A DNA stretch of 64,000 nucleotides from Ampullaceana balthica. Lineage: Eukaryota; Mollusca; Gastropoda; Lymnaeidae. Shown here in pieces: positions 37,401 to 48,989 of this stretch. The translations under genes and the position numbers were made by a program. Below the pieces are notes generated by a model. It worked only from the letters and a program-made list of their open reading frames with translations, was not told where the DNA came from and searched no databases. How positions within the stretch are numbered: position 1 is the first letter of the stretch; every line of letters begins with the position of its first letter. The stretch lies in the NCBI GenBank assembly GCA_944989445.1, contig CALYLW010000976.1, forward strand, positions 186,001 through 250,000. The letters are read 5' to 3'.

Positions 37401-38889
37401 TACAGCAGCGAATGGCACAAATCTTTGAACTAAAGGGCTTGCTCGCTGCAGTCAAAGATGGAACAATTTTAATAATGCTGTATACATACTTGCCAAAGCA
37501 ATTTAAAAATAACAAGCCATATAATTAAAAACAATTTCTAATGATATAACAATTATAAATAATTTACATTTGCTGAAAACTAATAATTCCAATGGGTTTA
37601 TGAATTGCTAACAGCAATAAGCATTTGTGGACAGTTCTTGTAGAGACTCAGAACTGAATGATTTTTCTATATCCAAGAAAATAAGCAATAGGGGAAATAG
37701 ATTTAAAAAACTTACTGTAGCCAAAACTTTTTTTAAGCCCAGAGCAACAACCAAAGCTGAAGTTGTTGCACTGACATAGGCAGTAGCTAGCTGTCTTGGG
37801 AAAAGAAAGTGAAGGCTAGACAGGACTAAATATGCCACATTGTTATTCCATATGGGGGAAAAACTACTTGAAAAAAAATTATGGATCACCAAAATTTGAA
37901 TTAGTCAAGCAAGCAATATTTGGCAGTATATCCCTTTCATTAATATAAAAACCAACTTACTTTTTATTAACCTCCATTGTGGCATTACTGTTAGTGTAAT
38001 TGACCAATGCATTAAATGATTGGTTGGCCCACTGCCAAAATATTACTGCTCCCTGTTGACCTTCAATATAATATATTTTCAATGTTAACATTAATACAGA
38101 CATTGCAGACAGCAAAAATTGTTATATTTTAAAAAATTTTTTTTCTCAAAGAATTTTTAAAAAAGTGATTTGATCTCAATAAATATTTTAATTCCTGATT
38201 TCATTCAATTTAGTTTATTTTACTTGTAGAATGTAATCATGGCTCCAATCAGGACCATGCCTCCGGGTACTTGGAAGGACATCCTGCCAAAAAGATTTTG
38301 CAAGTCACCTGAGTCTGGATGGAAGGCTGAAAGGTAAATTTGCTGAGCCCTTCTTATCTGTCCCTCTGTAGTGCCAGCTGGCTCCTTTCCCTGCCTATAG
38401 AAAAATAAATAGTATATATATTATTACAAGGTATACAATTTAGACATAAAAGCATTCATTCTAATAGATGCAGAATAGTAACAAAAAAAATCTTAAATAG
38501 TAAAATTAGAATGAACTTTTTATGATTTTTTTCAATTAACTCTTTTCCTTATATTGAAATTTAGACAGCTAACCTCTTTATTTACATCTATTAGTTTGTA
38601 TGTATGTGTTTTGCTAAATACTAAATAGTTTTTAATAATTTGTCATTTTTGTATAGTTTTGTGTGTAAAGCAAACACTAACACCAAATGCAATAGGCACA
38701 TGACCTGTATTTTTCAAGCAATTCTTTTGATTCATAAATTTTGCTTGAAGGTATAATGGTCAATCTTGGATCTGTTATCCATGCATAGTAACGAAGACGG
38801 CCAATAAACGTTGATTGATCATATGGAGATTTGTTTAGGTCGACTCTGTTAGCACTTAAATTTAAATCATTAGTAAGCAATCTTGCCAT
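34456..38889 (-). CDS. SFXN: Sideroflexin (mitochondrial carrier-like protein), 10 coding exons
   Basis: Coding exons in order: 38889-38705, 38394-38224, 38060-37961, 37794-37716, 37445-37360, 36855-36795, 36475-36409, 36171-36072, 34919-34872 and 34567-34456. They join in frame into 335 residues, apart from one surplus base in exon 3. Sideroflexins are inner-mitochondrial-membrane transporters; SFXN1 and SFXN3 carry serine. Family signatures seen: DQSTFIGR near the N-terminus, AFHPDSG (85-91), [49 protein letters not shown] and the C-terminal YFNKGL. FQVPGGM and FPQKC recall SFXN2, whereas DQSTFIGR and YVSATT recall SFXN1/3, so the paralogue is not assigned. A further 5' UTR exon is likely: TTTTTGCAG stands 10 bases before the ATG. 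Head to head with ARL3. Confidence 0.9.
35053..35935. repeat. Tandem duplicate of a ~0.42-kb element in the last large sideroflexin intron region
   Basis: Two direct copies (about 35053-35465 and 35470-35935) share TTTACGCTCAATTATCGCTG, TGGTGCAGTAATTTGGTGCG, GTGGGCG(T/C)C(G/A)TAGGCGC and GCACAAACTAGT. They lie in the intron between coding exons 8 and 9. The nature of the unit is unknown. Confidence 0.75.
37075..37132 (+). mobile_element. LINE/SINE 3'-tail fragment
   Basis: GATGCAATAATTTTCTGTAT..GGAGCATCTGTAA..GATAAGAT matches the common retroposon tail only. It is a heavily truncated insertion in a sideroflexin intron. Confidence 0.7.
37961..38060 (-). other. Sideroflexin exon 3 with apparent +1 base
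   Basis: Exon 2 ends with two leftover bases (AA before GTAAAA) and the only nearby acceptor is GAAG before 38060. Joined, the frame is off by one until the FWQWANQSF motif. Removing one G from the GGG at 38053-38051 restores the family pattern [11 protein letters not shown] and the phase of all later exons. A homopolymer error in the assembly is the simplest reading; a real frameshift allele is possible. Confidence 0.75.
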
Positions 38890-39059
38890 GCTGAATCTTC
38901 TGCAAAAATGCAAATTATAAATTTTTATTGGTTTTTTATTTGAATTAGGCTAAGACTAAGAGGCTAAGAAATGTAGAAGCTTCATCAGGAATTAAGGCCT
39001 AAGGAATAATATAGAGAAAAAATATAACGTTGAAAATGTTGAATGTTGTGCAGGGCTGC

Positions 39060-39299
39060 CAATGCCAATGATTCATCATTTTCATGATTCAAGTTTAGGT
39101 AAATATAATTTTTAATATTAATTAATATTAATGATATTCAATGATAATGANCGTTAAAACATTAATCATTAATGTGTGAATGTCATTCTTTAAGTTTAAG
39201 ACTTTTAATGCTAAGTTAAGACAAAAATTTTAAGTTCTTTTTAAAGCTAGCACTAGTTAGAATTTTTTAGCGGGCTTATAATATTATCTGTAGGTTACT
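39060..39299. other. Sideroflexin-ARL3 intergenic interval, proximal part
   Basis: AT-rich, with ATTAATATTAATGAT low-complexity sequence and one undetermined base at 39151. Part of the shared upstream region of two divergent genes. Confidence 0.5.
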
Positions 39300-39608
39300 G
39301 GTAAGCAGTGCTTTTAAAATAATTTAAAACTCATAAGTTCAAGTACTTTGATTTAATATGACTAAAAACGTGGGGCGGGGGTTTGGTATAAAAATTAAAG
39401 ATTTCTAATTTAGAAGGCAAAAGAGAGATCTATAAGTGAGAGTATGAGTGAGCTGCATATGTTAAACCTCATAAGCGCCGGCCCCACGTTTTTAGTCATA
39501 TTAAATGAAAGTACTTAAACTTACAAGTTTTAAATTATTTTCTTCTTTTTAGTCCGCTTATAAAAACGTGGTTTTTAAAAATCTTTTTTTTTACTTCTAT
39601 TTATAAAC
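39300..39608. mobile_element. Fold-back MITE, second copy
   Basis: Homologous to 9870-10190. The right arm AGTCCGCTTATAAAAACGTG..TTTTTTTTACTTCTATTTAT is intact; the left arm is partly lost. It lies between the divergent sideroflexin and ARL3 genes. Confidence 0.7.
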
Positions 39609-39906
39609 AAATCAGGTAGCTACTAGCCCAAATAATAATAAAACCTTCAAAATCTTAAAACCTAAACAATAATATATAATTAATATACATTTTTTATTAA
39701 AGATTATTTGGTTAAAATATCAACAGCTTCAAACTTTCACTTGTCTTTCGAAACTCAGGTGTCTGGTAACACAATTGTTTTGGATTATCTAAAAAAAAAT
39801 TATGAGAGTAACGTAACTTTAAAATCCTTGTAATTGTCTCCCGTAGAAGTATACCTTCTTCAGCAAGAAAAATCAAATAAATGTCTTATGTGTTCGCATA
39901 AACTGA

Positions 39907-39914
39907 TGACGTCA
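39907..39914. promoter_or_regulatory. Palindromic CRE (TGACGTCA) in a divergent promoter
   Basis: A perfect full CRE, bound by CREB/ATF-family factors in animals, 59 bases upstream of the inferred ARL3 start codon and about 1 kb upstream of sideroflexin in the other direction. GCGTAGTTACTGAGAAGCCG follows. No TATA box is evident. Position fits a core ARL3 promoter; a shared role with sideroflexin is inference. Confidence 0.55.
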
Positions 39915-39972
39915 CGCGTAGTTACTGAGAAGCCGAAGCCAAGGCGTGAAATATTTTCACTCTTCTCAAATT

Positions 39973-42900
39973 ATGGTATGTAGCAATACTTTTAAAAAAA
40001 ATTGTAATATATCATTATAACTTGAGATGAAAGGCTAAATACTTATATTAATTTAGAGAAGAAGTATTTGAAATTTAACTTGTGAAAGGGTCACTAATTA
40101 TATTTTTTACGCTGGCTATCACTGACAGTTAGGGCTAGCCTACAGCCTACAACACTACAGCTCAAAAACGCGTACACTTTAACTTTTACACTACGCAATA
40201 ACAGATATATCATTTAATTATTTTCAATAACACTAATTTCATAATTTTATCTTTTTTAGGTGTTGAGTTATTATGATCACATTTTTTGTTTTAATTAATT
40301 GGTTATCCTGCAGTTTCTACACGTATATTAAATTTATTAATACAATAATATTATTTCACAGCCAAATATAATTTTCTCGTGAGAACTTACGTTTTTAATT
40401 TATTAAATGCATTAATATATGTTATATTTTAGCTATTATAGCACTAATTTGTACGTTTTGTTAATTTCTAAGTCTTTTTTTCAGCCCTTAAAGCTACATA
40501 ATCGGAGTGGGATACATCCATTTTGTTTATGTAGTAATCTACTTGCCGAGTTGTCACAGTAAGATGCCAAATGAAATTTTCTCACTTAAAAACAAACAAA
40601 ATAAGAATCAAACATCTAGTAATGAAATATAAAATGAAATTGTCTTTAAAATATTTGTTTATCTTCTAAGAACATTAAAATAGATGAATAATACTTTTTT
40701 AAAAATATTTTCAGTCAGTAGATTTATTTTAGCATGTGTCGAGCCAGGTAAAAAACATCTGGCAAGCTAAACAAAATGGACGTGACCACATTATGTATTA
40801 TGTAGAGCCGAAAAAATGCCTTAGAAATTAAAGAGACTCACAAATTAGCGCTGTAATAGCTGATATACAACATATAATAATGCATTTAATAAATTAAAAA
40901 CGTAAGTTCTCAAGAGAAAATTAAATTCTGCTGTGAAATAAAAACATGTAGAAACTGCAGGATTACCAATTAATTTTTAAAATCCTCTTTATTAGGCCTT
41001 CTATAAACTATATATTTCGCTAAAAATCAGTTGACCCATTTAAATTTTTGCAACCTTGTTCTCGCTTTTCAATGATTTTTCATTTCATTTCAACAGTAAT
41101 TGTTTCTTTCTTATGATTGTCTTCGTGTGTTTTTTTCTACGACAACATTTTAGCAAAGGATATTACACTTTGCACATAAAAAAAATTACAAATACTGTCT
41201 GAATACTAAATTTGATCACACACAAAAACAATGCGCTAACAGACTAAGTGCATTTGCGCGTAAGTCCTGGCTCACAAATAGGGGTGTTATTCCATACGAA
41301 ACTAAATGTTTTAGACATCTGCGATTCTGCGTGCATCTTTGCTATTAGAGCAATTACGTGAACATAATGTTTACATGTTATACATTTATTAGAGCAATTA
41401 CGGTATACTTGGCATCGGAACTATTTACACAGTATTTCTGAGCATACGAAAATCGGCCGATACCTAAACAATATCAACGCACATGGCACACTGTATCGTG
41501 GCTGCACATATTAATACTAGGACTCTTTTGACTATTTCAATACCGGTATCGGGGTCGATATATTAATTTTTCGCGATATTGTAAATCTAAATGATAGTTT
41601 TTTTGTTTCCGTTTTTTTTTGGGTCAAAATGTCACTTATTATGAAATATCGGTGACGTCAATATCGGGACCTTTACATGCTACCGATACCGATATTGCCG
41701 ATATCCAGATATCGGTAGACCCCTACTCACAAATAAATGTTGGGAAAAGGACTTCGTCTTTCTGCACATACAATCTGTCAACATCAAGGATCTGCACTAT
41801 TCTCAAGAACAAAACCAAAATTAAAAAGATGGATGCTAAAAAGGGAGTGTCAAGAATGTCTACAAAACTGTTACGACACATTTCCGTCAATTTGAAGCGT
41901 TGACAAAAACAAATGTCTTTTGACAGTTTTCTAGTTAAAAAGGATTAATTATTTGTCATAAATTCATATTTTTATGTACGTTTTTTCTTTCAAATCTAAA
42001 TTGTATTCCAAGTTGTTACACTTCTTAACAATTCATAAGTAATTTTATTTGAATAAATATTAATAAAATTTCTTGAAAAATGAGTATTTTTTCAGCATGG
42101 AACGCATTATTGTATTTTACATTGATTTGTATAGGAAAAATTGTTTCGTTTAACGAGTGTTTCGCTTAACGATTAGGATTCTGGAAGGAATTATGCTTTA
42201 TTAGAGGTTCCACTGTATTTGTAAATTTAAACAAATAAATAGCATAATAATTGTATTTAAATTAAATAAATGAAATAATATAATATTGAATCGATAACTA
42301 TATTTATGAAGGTTAAGTATTATTTGTTTTTTTCCTAAATAAAATTAAATGCAATAAGTAATTAAAAAAAACACACCAACCTTCTGCCCCCCCCACCCCT
42401 ACCCCAACCAGGCAAATTAAAAGATAATAAGAATGTTCTGCCTGTAATTTCCTGGGTAAATAACTTGGGCATGAATCTCATATCTCACCTAATAACTTTG
42501 TCTCTAACTGAACTTACTCTTACCATTTGTAAATAACTTGGGCATGAATCTCATATCTCACCTAATAGCTTTGTCTCTTACTGAACTTACTCTTACCATT
42601 TGGCTTAAAAAAAATTGAGTTCTGCAAGGAACAATTTTCTTTTTTTTAAGTCCCATAACCGGTGGTCGTAGGGGGTCCTAATGTTTCCATTAGAACTTAC
42701 TAGGGGCTTGGTAGAGCTTGGTGGACGCCCCATCTCCCTTCCAGGCCAGCAAAGGACCTTCTTAGCGTTAGTCATTTATCATTTTTATTGTGGCTTTAAC
42801 GTGGGCTAGATCTCACGCCCCTCAGCTTGTAAGGCGAGCGCACTATTGACTTCGCTATCCAGCCGCCATTAAATACTTGCACATTAAAGAATTCTAAAAT

Positions 42901-45900
42901 AACAACTTAGCATTTTGCAATATTATTTGTATAAAACTTTCTTTCTTTCTATTACTTTATAGTCAGATATTAAATGTTTGTCAAATGTCTATATGACTCT
43001 GTTCTTGTCCTTATTCTGAACAAATACAAAGACAATGAAGTTTAAAGCTCAACATGCCCTATGCAGTCATTTCAACAATTTAATTTATCAGTTCCTGGCT
43101 CTCTCACCCTCCATGCTCATTGAATGTTTTAAATTAAATTTTTGATAAACTGCAATATGACTAAAGTACACCTAAACCTAGACCATTTCTATTCTTAAAT
43201 TCATTTTTTGAATTTTATTGTTCCACATTTATTATTTTAAGCATCATAGCATTATTGCTCCTGTCTTCAAATTTTGTAGTCTTGGTTCATTTTCTGATAA
43301 AGCAAATTTAAGTCACTATTAACTTTTAAGAATGCACTTTGACTATTCACTAATGAAGAGTGGAAACAGTTATTTAAAATCATTTCATATAATAATAAAA
43401 TAATTTGGTTCAAAATTTTTAAAGTGTTGTTGCTTCTCGGAAATTTAATAAAACTGTTGTTGTTCCATCTCGGCAATTCAATAAAACTGTTTAGCTTTGG
43501 CTTAAATATTTTTTAAAAAATTCTTGATCTTGAGTGAACTCAAATTTCAGCATCCCCCCCCTCAATGTCATAAATAAGGTAAAACTAAAACCCTTATGTT
43601 ACACTGTAAAATGTTATGGTATAATTATGCAAGTAAAAGTGAAATTAATTTTTATAGCTGTACCTCATTATGCTTTTGATTAATTTTGGAAAAGTATGGG
43701 AGTAATTATTTATAGGAAAGTTAATTTAATATGACTAATTCAGCCTCTTCATAATTATAGTTCCATGGATAAGCGTAGGACGCAAAAATCTTCTGTATAG
43801 AATGAGCGTCTGTAACAGATAAGATAAGATAGTCTAGATATTTTACTGCATTTGTAATAAATTATTACACCAACTGTATTAGACTTTACAAGCTCATTTT
43901 TAAAATGCACTTTAACCATGTACTAGATGCACTTTTCCAAGCCCATTAGCTCTAAAATATGAACTTAATTATGAACTCAGGGTTTGCTATCACTGCTGAG
44001 AAAATTGAGGTCCAACCCTGACCTTGAACTGAGAATTCTTTTACTTGGCCTGGACAATGCAGGAAAAACAACTTTACTGAAAGTTTTAGCTTCAGAAGAT
44101 ATTAACCACATCACTCCCACACAGGTCTGTTGATAAACTTAAGCCATTTCTTATATATCATTTCAGAGAAAATTCTTGTACATTCTTTATTGTTGAAAGG
44201 TAGAAAAGTCATGTCCATCATTGACACAAATTTAAAACATTTAATTCAAAGCTATAAGGGCTTCAATTAATTAACATTTTAATGATCATGATGAAAGTTA
44301 ATGACTAGTTTTTACATTCATTTTTAAAAAACTATCTTTTTAAAATCACCTTTCACGTTCTTCTTTCTAAATTGGATTGTGTTCATCCGCTATTTTGTGA
44401 CAGTGGCACAGTTATTTCTTATAAATTGAAATAACATTTTTTTTGACTATCTTCAGGGCTTCAACATTAAATCTGTGCAATCTAAAGGTTTTAAGCTGAA
44501 TGTCTGGGACATAGGAGGACAAAGGAGGATTAGACCCTATTGGAGGAATTACTTTGAAAACACAGACTTGCTGGTCAGTCTGAAAATGATGTTTGCATTC
44601 CTCTTGTTTTTCATTTTTAAAATTCATAGCTGTTACGAAAAATAGTTTGTTTCATTACCTAGTTAAAATATCAATTTAACAATAAGATTTTAAATTTTAT
44701 TTTTTTAAATTTAAACTTCTATTTCATAGATCTATGTTATAGACAGTGCTGACAGAAAACGATTTGAAGAGACAGGGGAGGTAAGTTTTAAAAAATGTAT
44801 TTCTTTTCTATTCTTAAATTTTATTGAGTTTCTTTTTTGTTAGAAATGTTTGACATGAAAGATTGACCTTTAACCTTGTTGGTTAGTTTACATGATATTT
44901 ATTGATGTTAATTTTTATTTAAGTAATAGATATTGGGATTAAATAGAGACAAGGAGACTGGCCACCATAAATATCATATAAATGACTTGAACAGTAATAA
45001 AATGAAGGACACACAGGTACTATTGTCCGTGCTAGTTTTACTGTATCTGTTATTCCTACTGTATAACCAGTAGACAGTATCTGTGCCTTTTGTTATCACA
45101 ATACAAAGTTATGGTAGCACAATTTGATAACTTATAGCCAGTAGTCACAATACAAAGTTATGGTAGCACAAGTTGATACCTTATAGTCAGTAGTCACAAT
45201 ACAAAGTTATGGTAGCACAATTTGGTACCTTATAGTCAGTAGTCACAATACAAAGTTATGGTAGCACAATTTGATACCTTATAGCCAGTAGTCACAATAC
45301 AAAGTTATGGTAGCACAATTTGATACCTTATAGCCAGTAGTCACAATACAAAGTTATGGTAGCACAATTTGATACCTTATAGCCAGTAGTCACAATACAA
45401 AGTTATGGTAGCACAATTTGATACCTTATAGCCAGTAGTCACAATACAAAGTTATGGTAGCACAATTTGATACCTTATAGCCAGTAGTCAGTCTCTGTAC
45501 CTTTTTTTAGAGTTCTATTTTCACCAGCGTGGTTGTATTGATCTTGTCCTGGAGCTATTTAAAATTTTATTACTGGTCAACCTTTCCAATCACCATGCCT
45601 GGACTTCCCAGCATTGTGTCAGAAAACTTTCATAGAAAAGTGAGTTTGACCTTTGCACTGTTACTTCCACAGGAACTAACTGAACTTTTAGAAGAGGAGA
45701 AACTGGCAGGGGTTCCAGTCCTGATATTTGCCAACAAACAAGATCTTCTAACTGCGGCCAGGGCCAGTGAGATAGCCGAAGGACTAAATCTAAACTCAAT
45801 CAGAGACAGAGAGTGGCAGATCCAGGCTTGCTCTGCCGTGTCAGGAGAAGGAATCAAAGTACAGTTACAATACAGATTAATGTTATTGTTGGTTTTACAG

Positions 45901-46863
45901 TTATAATACAGATTAATGTTATTGTTGGTTTTACAGTTACAATACAGATTAATGTTATTGTTGGTTTTACAGTTACAATACAGATTAATGTTATTGTTCG
46001 TTTTACATTTACAATACAGATTAATGTTATTGTTGGTTTTACAGTTACAAGTCACTAAAAACACATCTCTTCAAAATTCACTTTCAAAATTAATTAAGCA
46101 ACAATCAAACATTTCTTTAAATGATAAAATAGCTTTTACGCACCATGATGTCATAATATGTTGTATTCAGGATATGAAGTTTTAAATTTGAATGCATTGA
46201 TAATTATGTGTGTTGCTATTTTCATGTGAAGCGCTGTGAGGCCAGTTGCTTGCTGTGGTACTGGGCTATATAAATTATCTATTTATTATTATTGTTTTGT
46301 TGCTATTTTCATGTGAAGCGATGTGAGGTCAGTTGTTTGCTGTGGTACTGGGCTATATAAATTATCTATTTATTATTATTGTTTTGTTGCTATTTTCATG
46401 TGAAGCGCTGTGAGGCCAGTTGCTTGCTGTGGTACTGGGCTATATAAATTATCTATTTATTATTATTGTTTTGTTGCTATTTTCATGTGAAGCGCTGTGA
46501 GGTCAGTTGCATGCTGGGATACTGGGCTATATAAATTATCTATTTATTATTATTGTTTTGTTGCTATTTTCATGTGAAGCGATGTGAGGTCAGTTGTTTG
46601 CTGTGGTACTGGGCTATATAAATTATCTATTTATTATTATTGTTTTGTTGCTATTTTTATGTGAAGCGCTGTGAGGCCAGTTGCATGCTGGGGTACTGGG
46701 CTATATAAATTATCTATTTATTATTATTGTTCTGTTGTTATTGTTATTATTATTATTGTTCATGTAGACGGTACTGACCCTTGTGTTTGATAATATTTTA
46801 TTGATGTCATTTCAGGAAGGAGTTGAGTGGATGACAAAAACGTGTAACAACAAAAAGAAATGA
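39973..46863 (+). CDS. ARL3: ARL3, ADP-ribosylation-factor-like small GTPase, 6 coding exons
   Basis: Exons 39973-39975 (ATG only, then donor GTATGT), 43981-44124, 44457-44573, 44730-44780, 45673-45858 and 46816-46863 join to 549 nt: 182 residues plus stop, the known ARL3 length. ARL3 with ARL2BP/UNC119/PDE6D-type effectors releases lipidated cargo into cilia. Visible motifs fall at the family positions: GLDNAGKT P-loop (24-31), switch-I Thr48, WDIGGQ with Gln71, NKQD (126-129), and an amphipathic [11 protein letters not shown]-terminus. The C-terminus KTCNNKKK resembles the lysine-rich vertebrate end. The exon 1 call is inferred: exon 2 has an in-frame TGA just upstream of its acceptor CTCAG, so Met must come from an upstream exon ending in ATG, and 39973 fits next to a CRE. 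Introns 4 and 5 carry minisatellites. Confidence 0.93.
40293..40985. mobile_element. ~0.69-kb element with ~150-bp TIRs in ARL3 intron 1
   Basis: The left arm (40293-40455: AATTAATTGG, CCTGCAGTTTCTACA, AGAACTTACGTTTTTAATTT) is inverse to the right arm (40845-40985). A related copy lies at 52960-53490. No ORF of note; a non-autonomous long-TIR MITE. Confidence 0.8.
41279..41725. mobile_element. hAT MITE in ARL3 intron 1 (TSD CTCACAAA)
   Basis: Ends TAGGGGTGTTATTCC and ..TATCGGTAGACCCCTA, flanked by CTCACAAA at 41271-41278 and 41726-41733. The interior is rich in ATATCGG words. A 447-bp non-autonomous element. Confidence 0.85.
41734..42640. other. ARL3 intron 1, mostly unique
   Basis: Contains a transposon-end-like AGAGGTTCCACTGTA (about 42202-42216) of pogo-like appearance without a found partner, and a ~70-bp direct duplication at 42455-42600 (TAAATAACTTGGGCATGAAT..). 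Nothing coding. Confidence 0.45.
42655..42870 (-). mobile_element. tRNA-related SINE-like sequence (decayed)
   Basis: The minus strand reads GGCGGCTGGATAGCGAAGTC..GCGCTCGCCTTACAAGC.., like a tRNA 5' half with an A box; the B box is degraded. GC content is higher than the surroundings. Not the same SINE family as 32690. Confidence 0.5.
43768..43832 (+). mobile_element. LINE/SINE 3'-tail fragment
   Basis: GATAAGCGTAGGACGCAAAA..GAGCGTCTGTAACAGATAAG, the common retroposon tail alone, about 150 bp before ARL3 exon 2. Confidence 0.75.
45070..45492 (+). repeat. 49-bp minisatellite in ARL3 intron 4
   Basis: About eight copies of AGTAGTCACAATACAAAGTT plus ATGGTAGCACAATTTGATAC and CTTATAGCC. It starts about 290 bp after the exon 4 donor (44781). 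Confidence 0.93.
45862..46056 (+). repeat. 36-bp minisatellite abutting the exon 5 donor, ARL3 intron 5
   Basis: Five copies of TTACAATACAGATTAATGTT plus ATTGTTGGTTTTACAG, beginning inside the donor region (GTACAG at 45859). Each unit ends in TTGGTTTTACAG, an acceptor-like sequence. Confidence 0.93.
46212..46742 (+). repeat. 87-bp minisatellite with transposon-tail sequence, ARL3 intron 5
   Basis: Six copies of an 87-bp unit with CATGTGAAGCGCTGTGAGGC, GGTACTGGGCTATATAAATT and TTATTATTATTG. The GGGCTATATAAAT plus (TTA)n ending resembles 3' ends of common invertebrate retroposons, so the unit may derive from one. It finishes about 70 bp before exon 6. Confidence 0.92.
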
Positions 46864-48985
46864 GAGTTACTCCCCCCCCCCAGTCGATGTCTGAACGTGA
46901 AAATGAGCGTTGCGGAAGTCAATAGGGACACAAATGTTAATTTTTGTTTAAATAATCAAAAGATTTGTAACATTCTTTTGACATTATTTTAGTCGTCTAC
47001 ATAATATGTTATGTTAAAATAATATAGCTTAAATAAATTTGCATAAAATTTTGGCATTTATTTAAATTAAGATTATAACTGAAGCTGATAATTGCACTAA
47101 CGTATAACGTTTACTAATCACGGTGACTTGTAGATCTGACACATGTCAATTGTCAGTTTCCCATTATAAAAAAATGAAACTGTTTGAACCCTTTTCATTA
47201 GGCAACTTTTTGTTTGTTTGTAGGTGTGAGAGAGTATAATTTAATTGAAAAAATGTTGATAGCTTAAAATGATAAGTTAAAATTAAAATGAAGATGTGTG
47301 AAATGAGACTTGATATGCAGGCCCACATATCTTTGCAGTTTTTATTAATGTTTTCATGACACAAGTGTGTGCATTTTATCGTCATTTCCTTGACCAGTAA
47401 TTTATAAACTAAATGCCCTGGTTAAACAATACTTCAGATAAAGAATAAATAACTAGAAGAGAAAAAAAAAGTTGAAAAACATTCATAAATGAAATATTTT
47501 CTTTCTATAATTCTATTTAAAGCACCAAACAATGTTCATAATTTTTATGCAGTTTATGCTGAGTAGCAGTATAAAATTACTTTTGGTGAATCTTAATGAT
47601 ACATTTTCTCAAATGTTTTGTTTCATTTCTGCTTTTGTTCAATTAAGAATAAAGTGTCCACATTTTATTACCATGCCCATGTAAACGTATACACTGGCTG
47701 GTTTTTGTCAACAAAGGTAAAAAGGGAAGACATTGATATGGGTTTTTATCAACAAGAATTCAGTTCATTGATTGAGTTCATGACATAGTCATTCGTGACT
47801 GAAAAAGTATGTTTTGTTTAAAAACTAATTTTTAAAAAAATATTTCAACAATTTAAATTTATAAATAGTCGAACATGTCTGTGTGCTTTATGAGATTGTA
47901 TTTATAGTTGACATTCTTATACAAAGCGTTAGAAATTCAATCCTCTTTCCAAAACTAGTTACTTTATGTGTCATAATTGATAGTTTTTTTAAAAAAATGT
48001 TTTTTTAATCCTGCCAAGTAATAATACACCCCACAAGTATATCAGGGAATGAATCATTATTTTAGCATCATGTTCAAGAATTTACACACTATTATATTTT
48101 ATTCGATAATTTACACATTTTCAGTTTATATAACATGTCCATTGATATAATAAAAACTTTTAAATTTATTTTGGAGCCCATGAAAAAGCAGGAGTAACCC
48201 CCCTTTTTTATTTTTACCTGACATCAATTAGTGATGATTGTTTCCTCTCAATAGGGAAGAGTTCTACTTTCGAAACTCTCTAACAAAATGTTTTTCTTTT
48301 AAAAATTGTTTGCTTCTTTACTAATGTGGGAAATATTTGTCAAAGTGAAATATATTGTTTTGGATTTTTACTCGATTATTTTATTTGTATATCTAACTGA
48401 GACAAAACTAATAAAACACTTTGCTGCATAGTTGGTTACATACTTAAAGTGGATGCAGAATATGTGCATTTATTTTATTTTATATAATTTGCAAATGAAA
48501 TTTTCATTGACATTGGGTTGTAAAAAATTAGAAACTTAATAAAATCACTCCATCGATTTCACCCAACCTTATCATAAAAAGTATTGTCTAAATATAGATG
48601 CATGAAATCAATGTGCTGCACTTTGGCTACATTCAAATTTTAAACCAGTTTAATTTTAAACCAGTTTAATTTTACTGGTACTCATTGTTGTTTGAAATAA
48701 TTGGATTCATAATTTTTAGCCAGGAGAAAATTTTGTGCTCATAATCTTTTTTGATGACTTTTACAAACATGTTGTTTGGTTAGATGTTTCATTCACAAGA
48801 CATTTATAATATTTACACATTTGCCTGAAACACCTGTACGAAAAAAATTCTATTTCCGAATAAATAAATATTTGCAGACGTAAATTAAAAGTTTTATCCA
48901 TTTCAAAATAAGATCTCTACTTTGTTTACTATTTTTTAAAATAATAAGTCGTATGGTCATTCAAATAATTCTTGACTGGAAACTA
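46864..48985. other. ARL3 3' UTR and intergenic DNA
   Basis: AATAAA at 47032-47037 is the nearest candidate poly(A) signal (about 170 bp after the stop); another is near 47648. The rest is AT-rich without recognisable genes or elements. Confidence 0.45.
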
Positions 48986-48989
48986 TTGA

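Noticed and set aside
42120..42216. Pogo/mariner-like terminus (AGAGGTTCCACTGTA)
   Set aside because: I could not find the matching left end, so it is only mentioned in the intron note.
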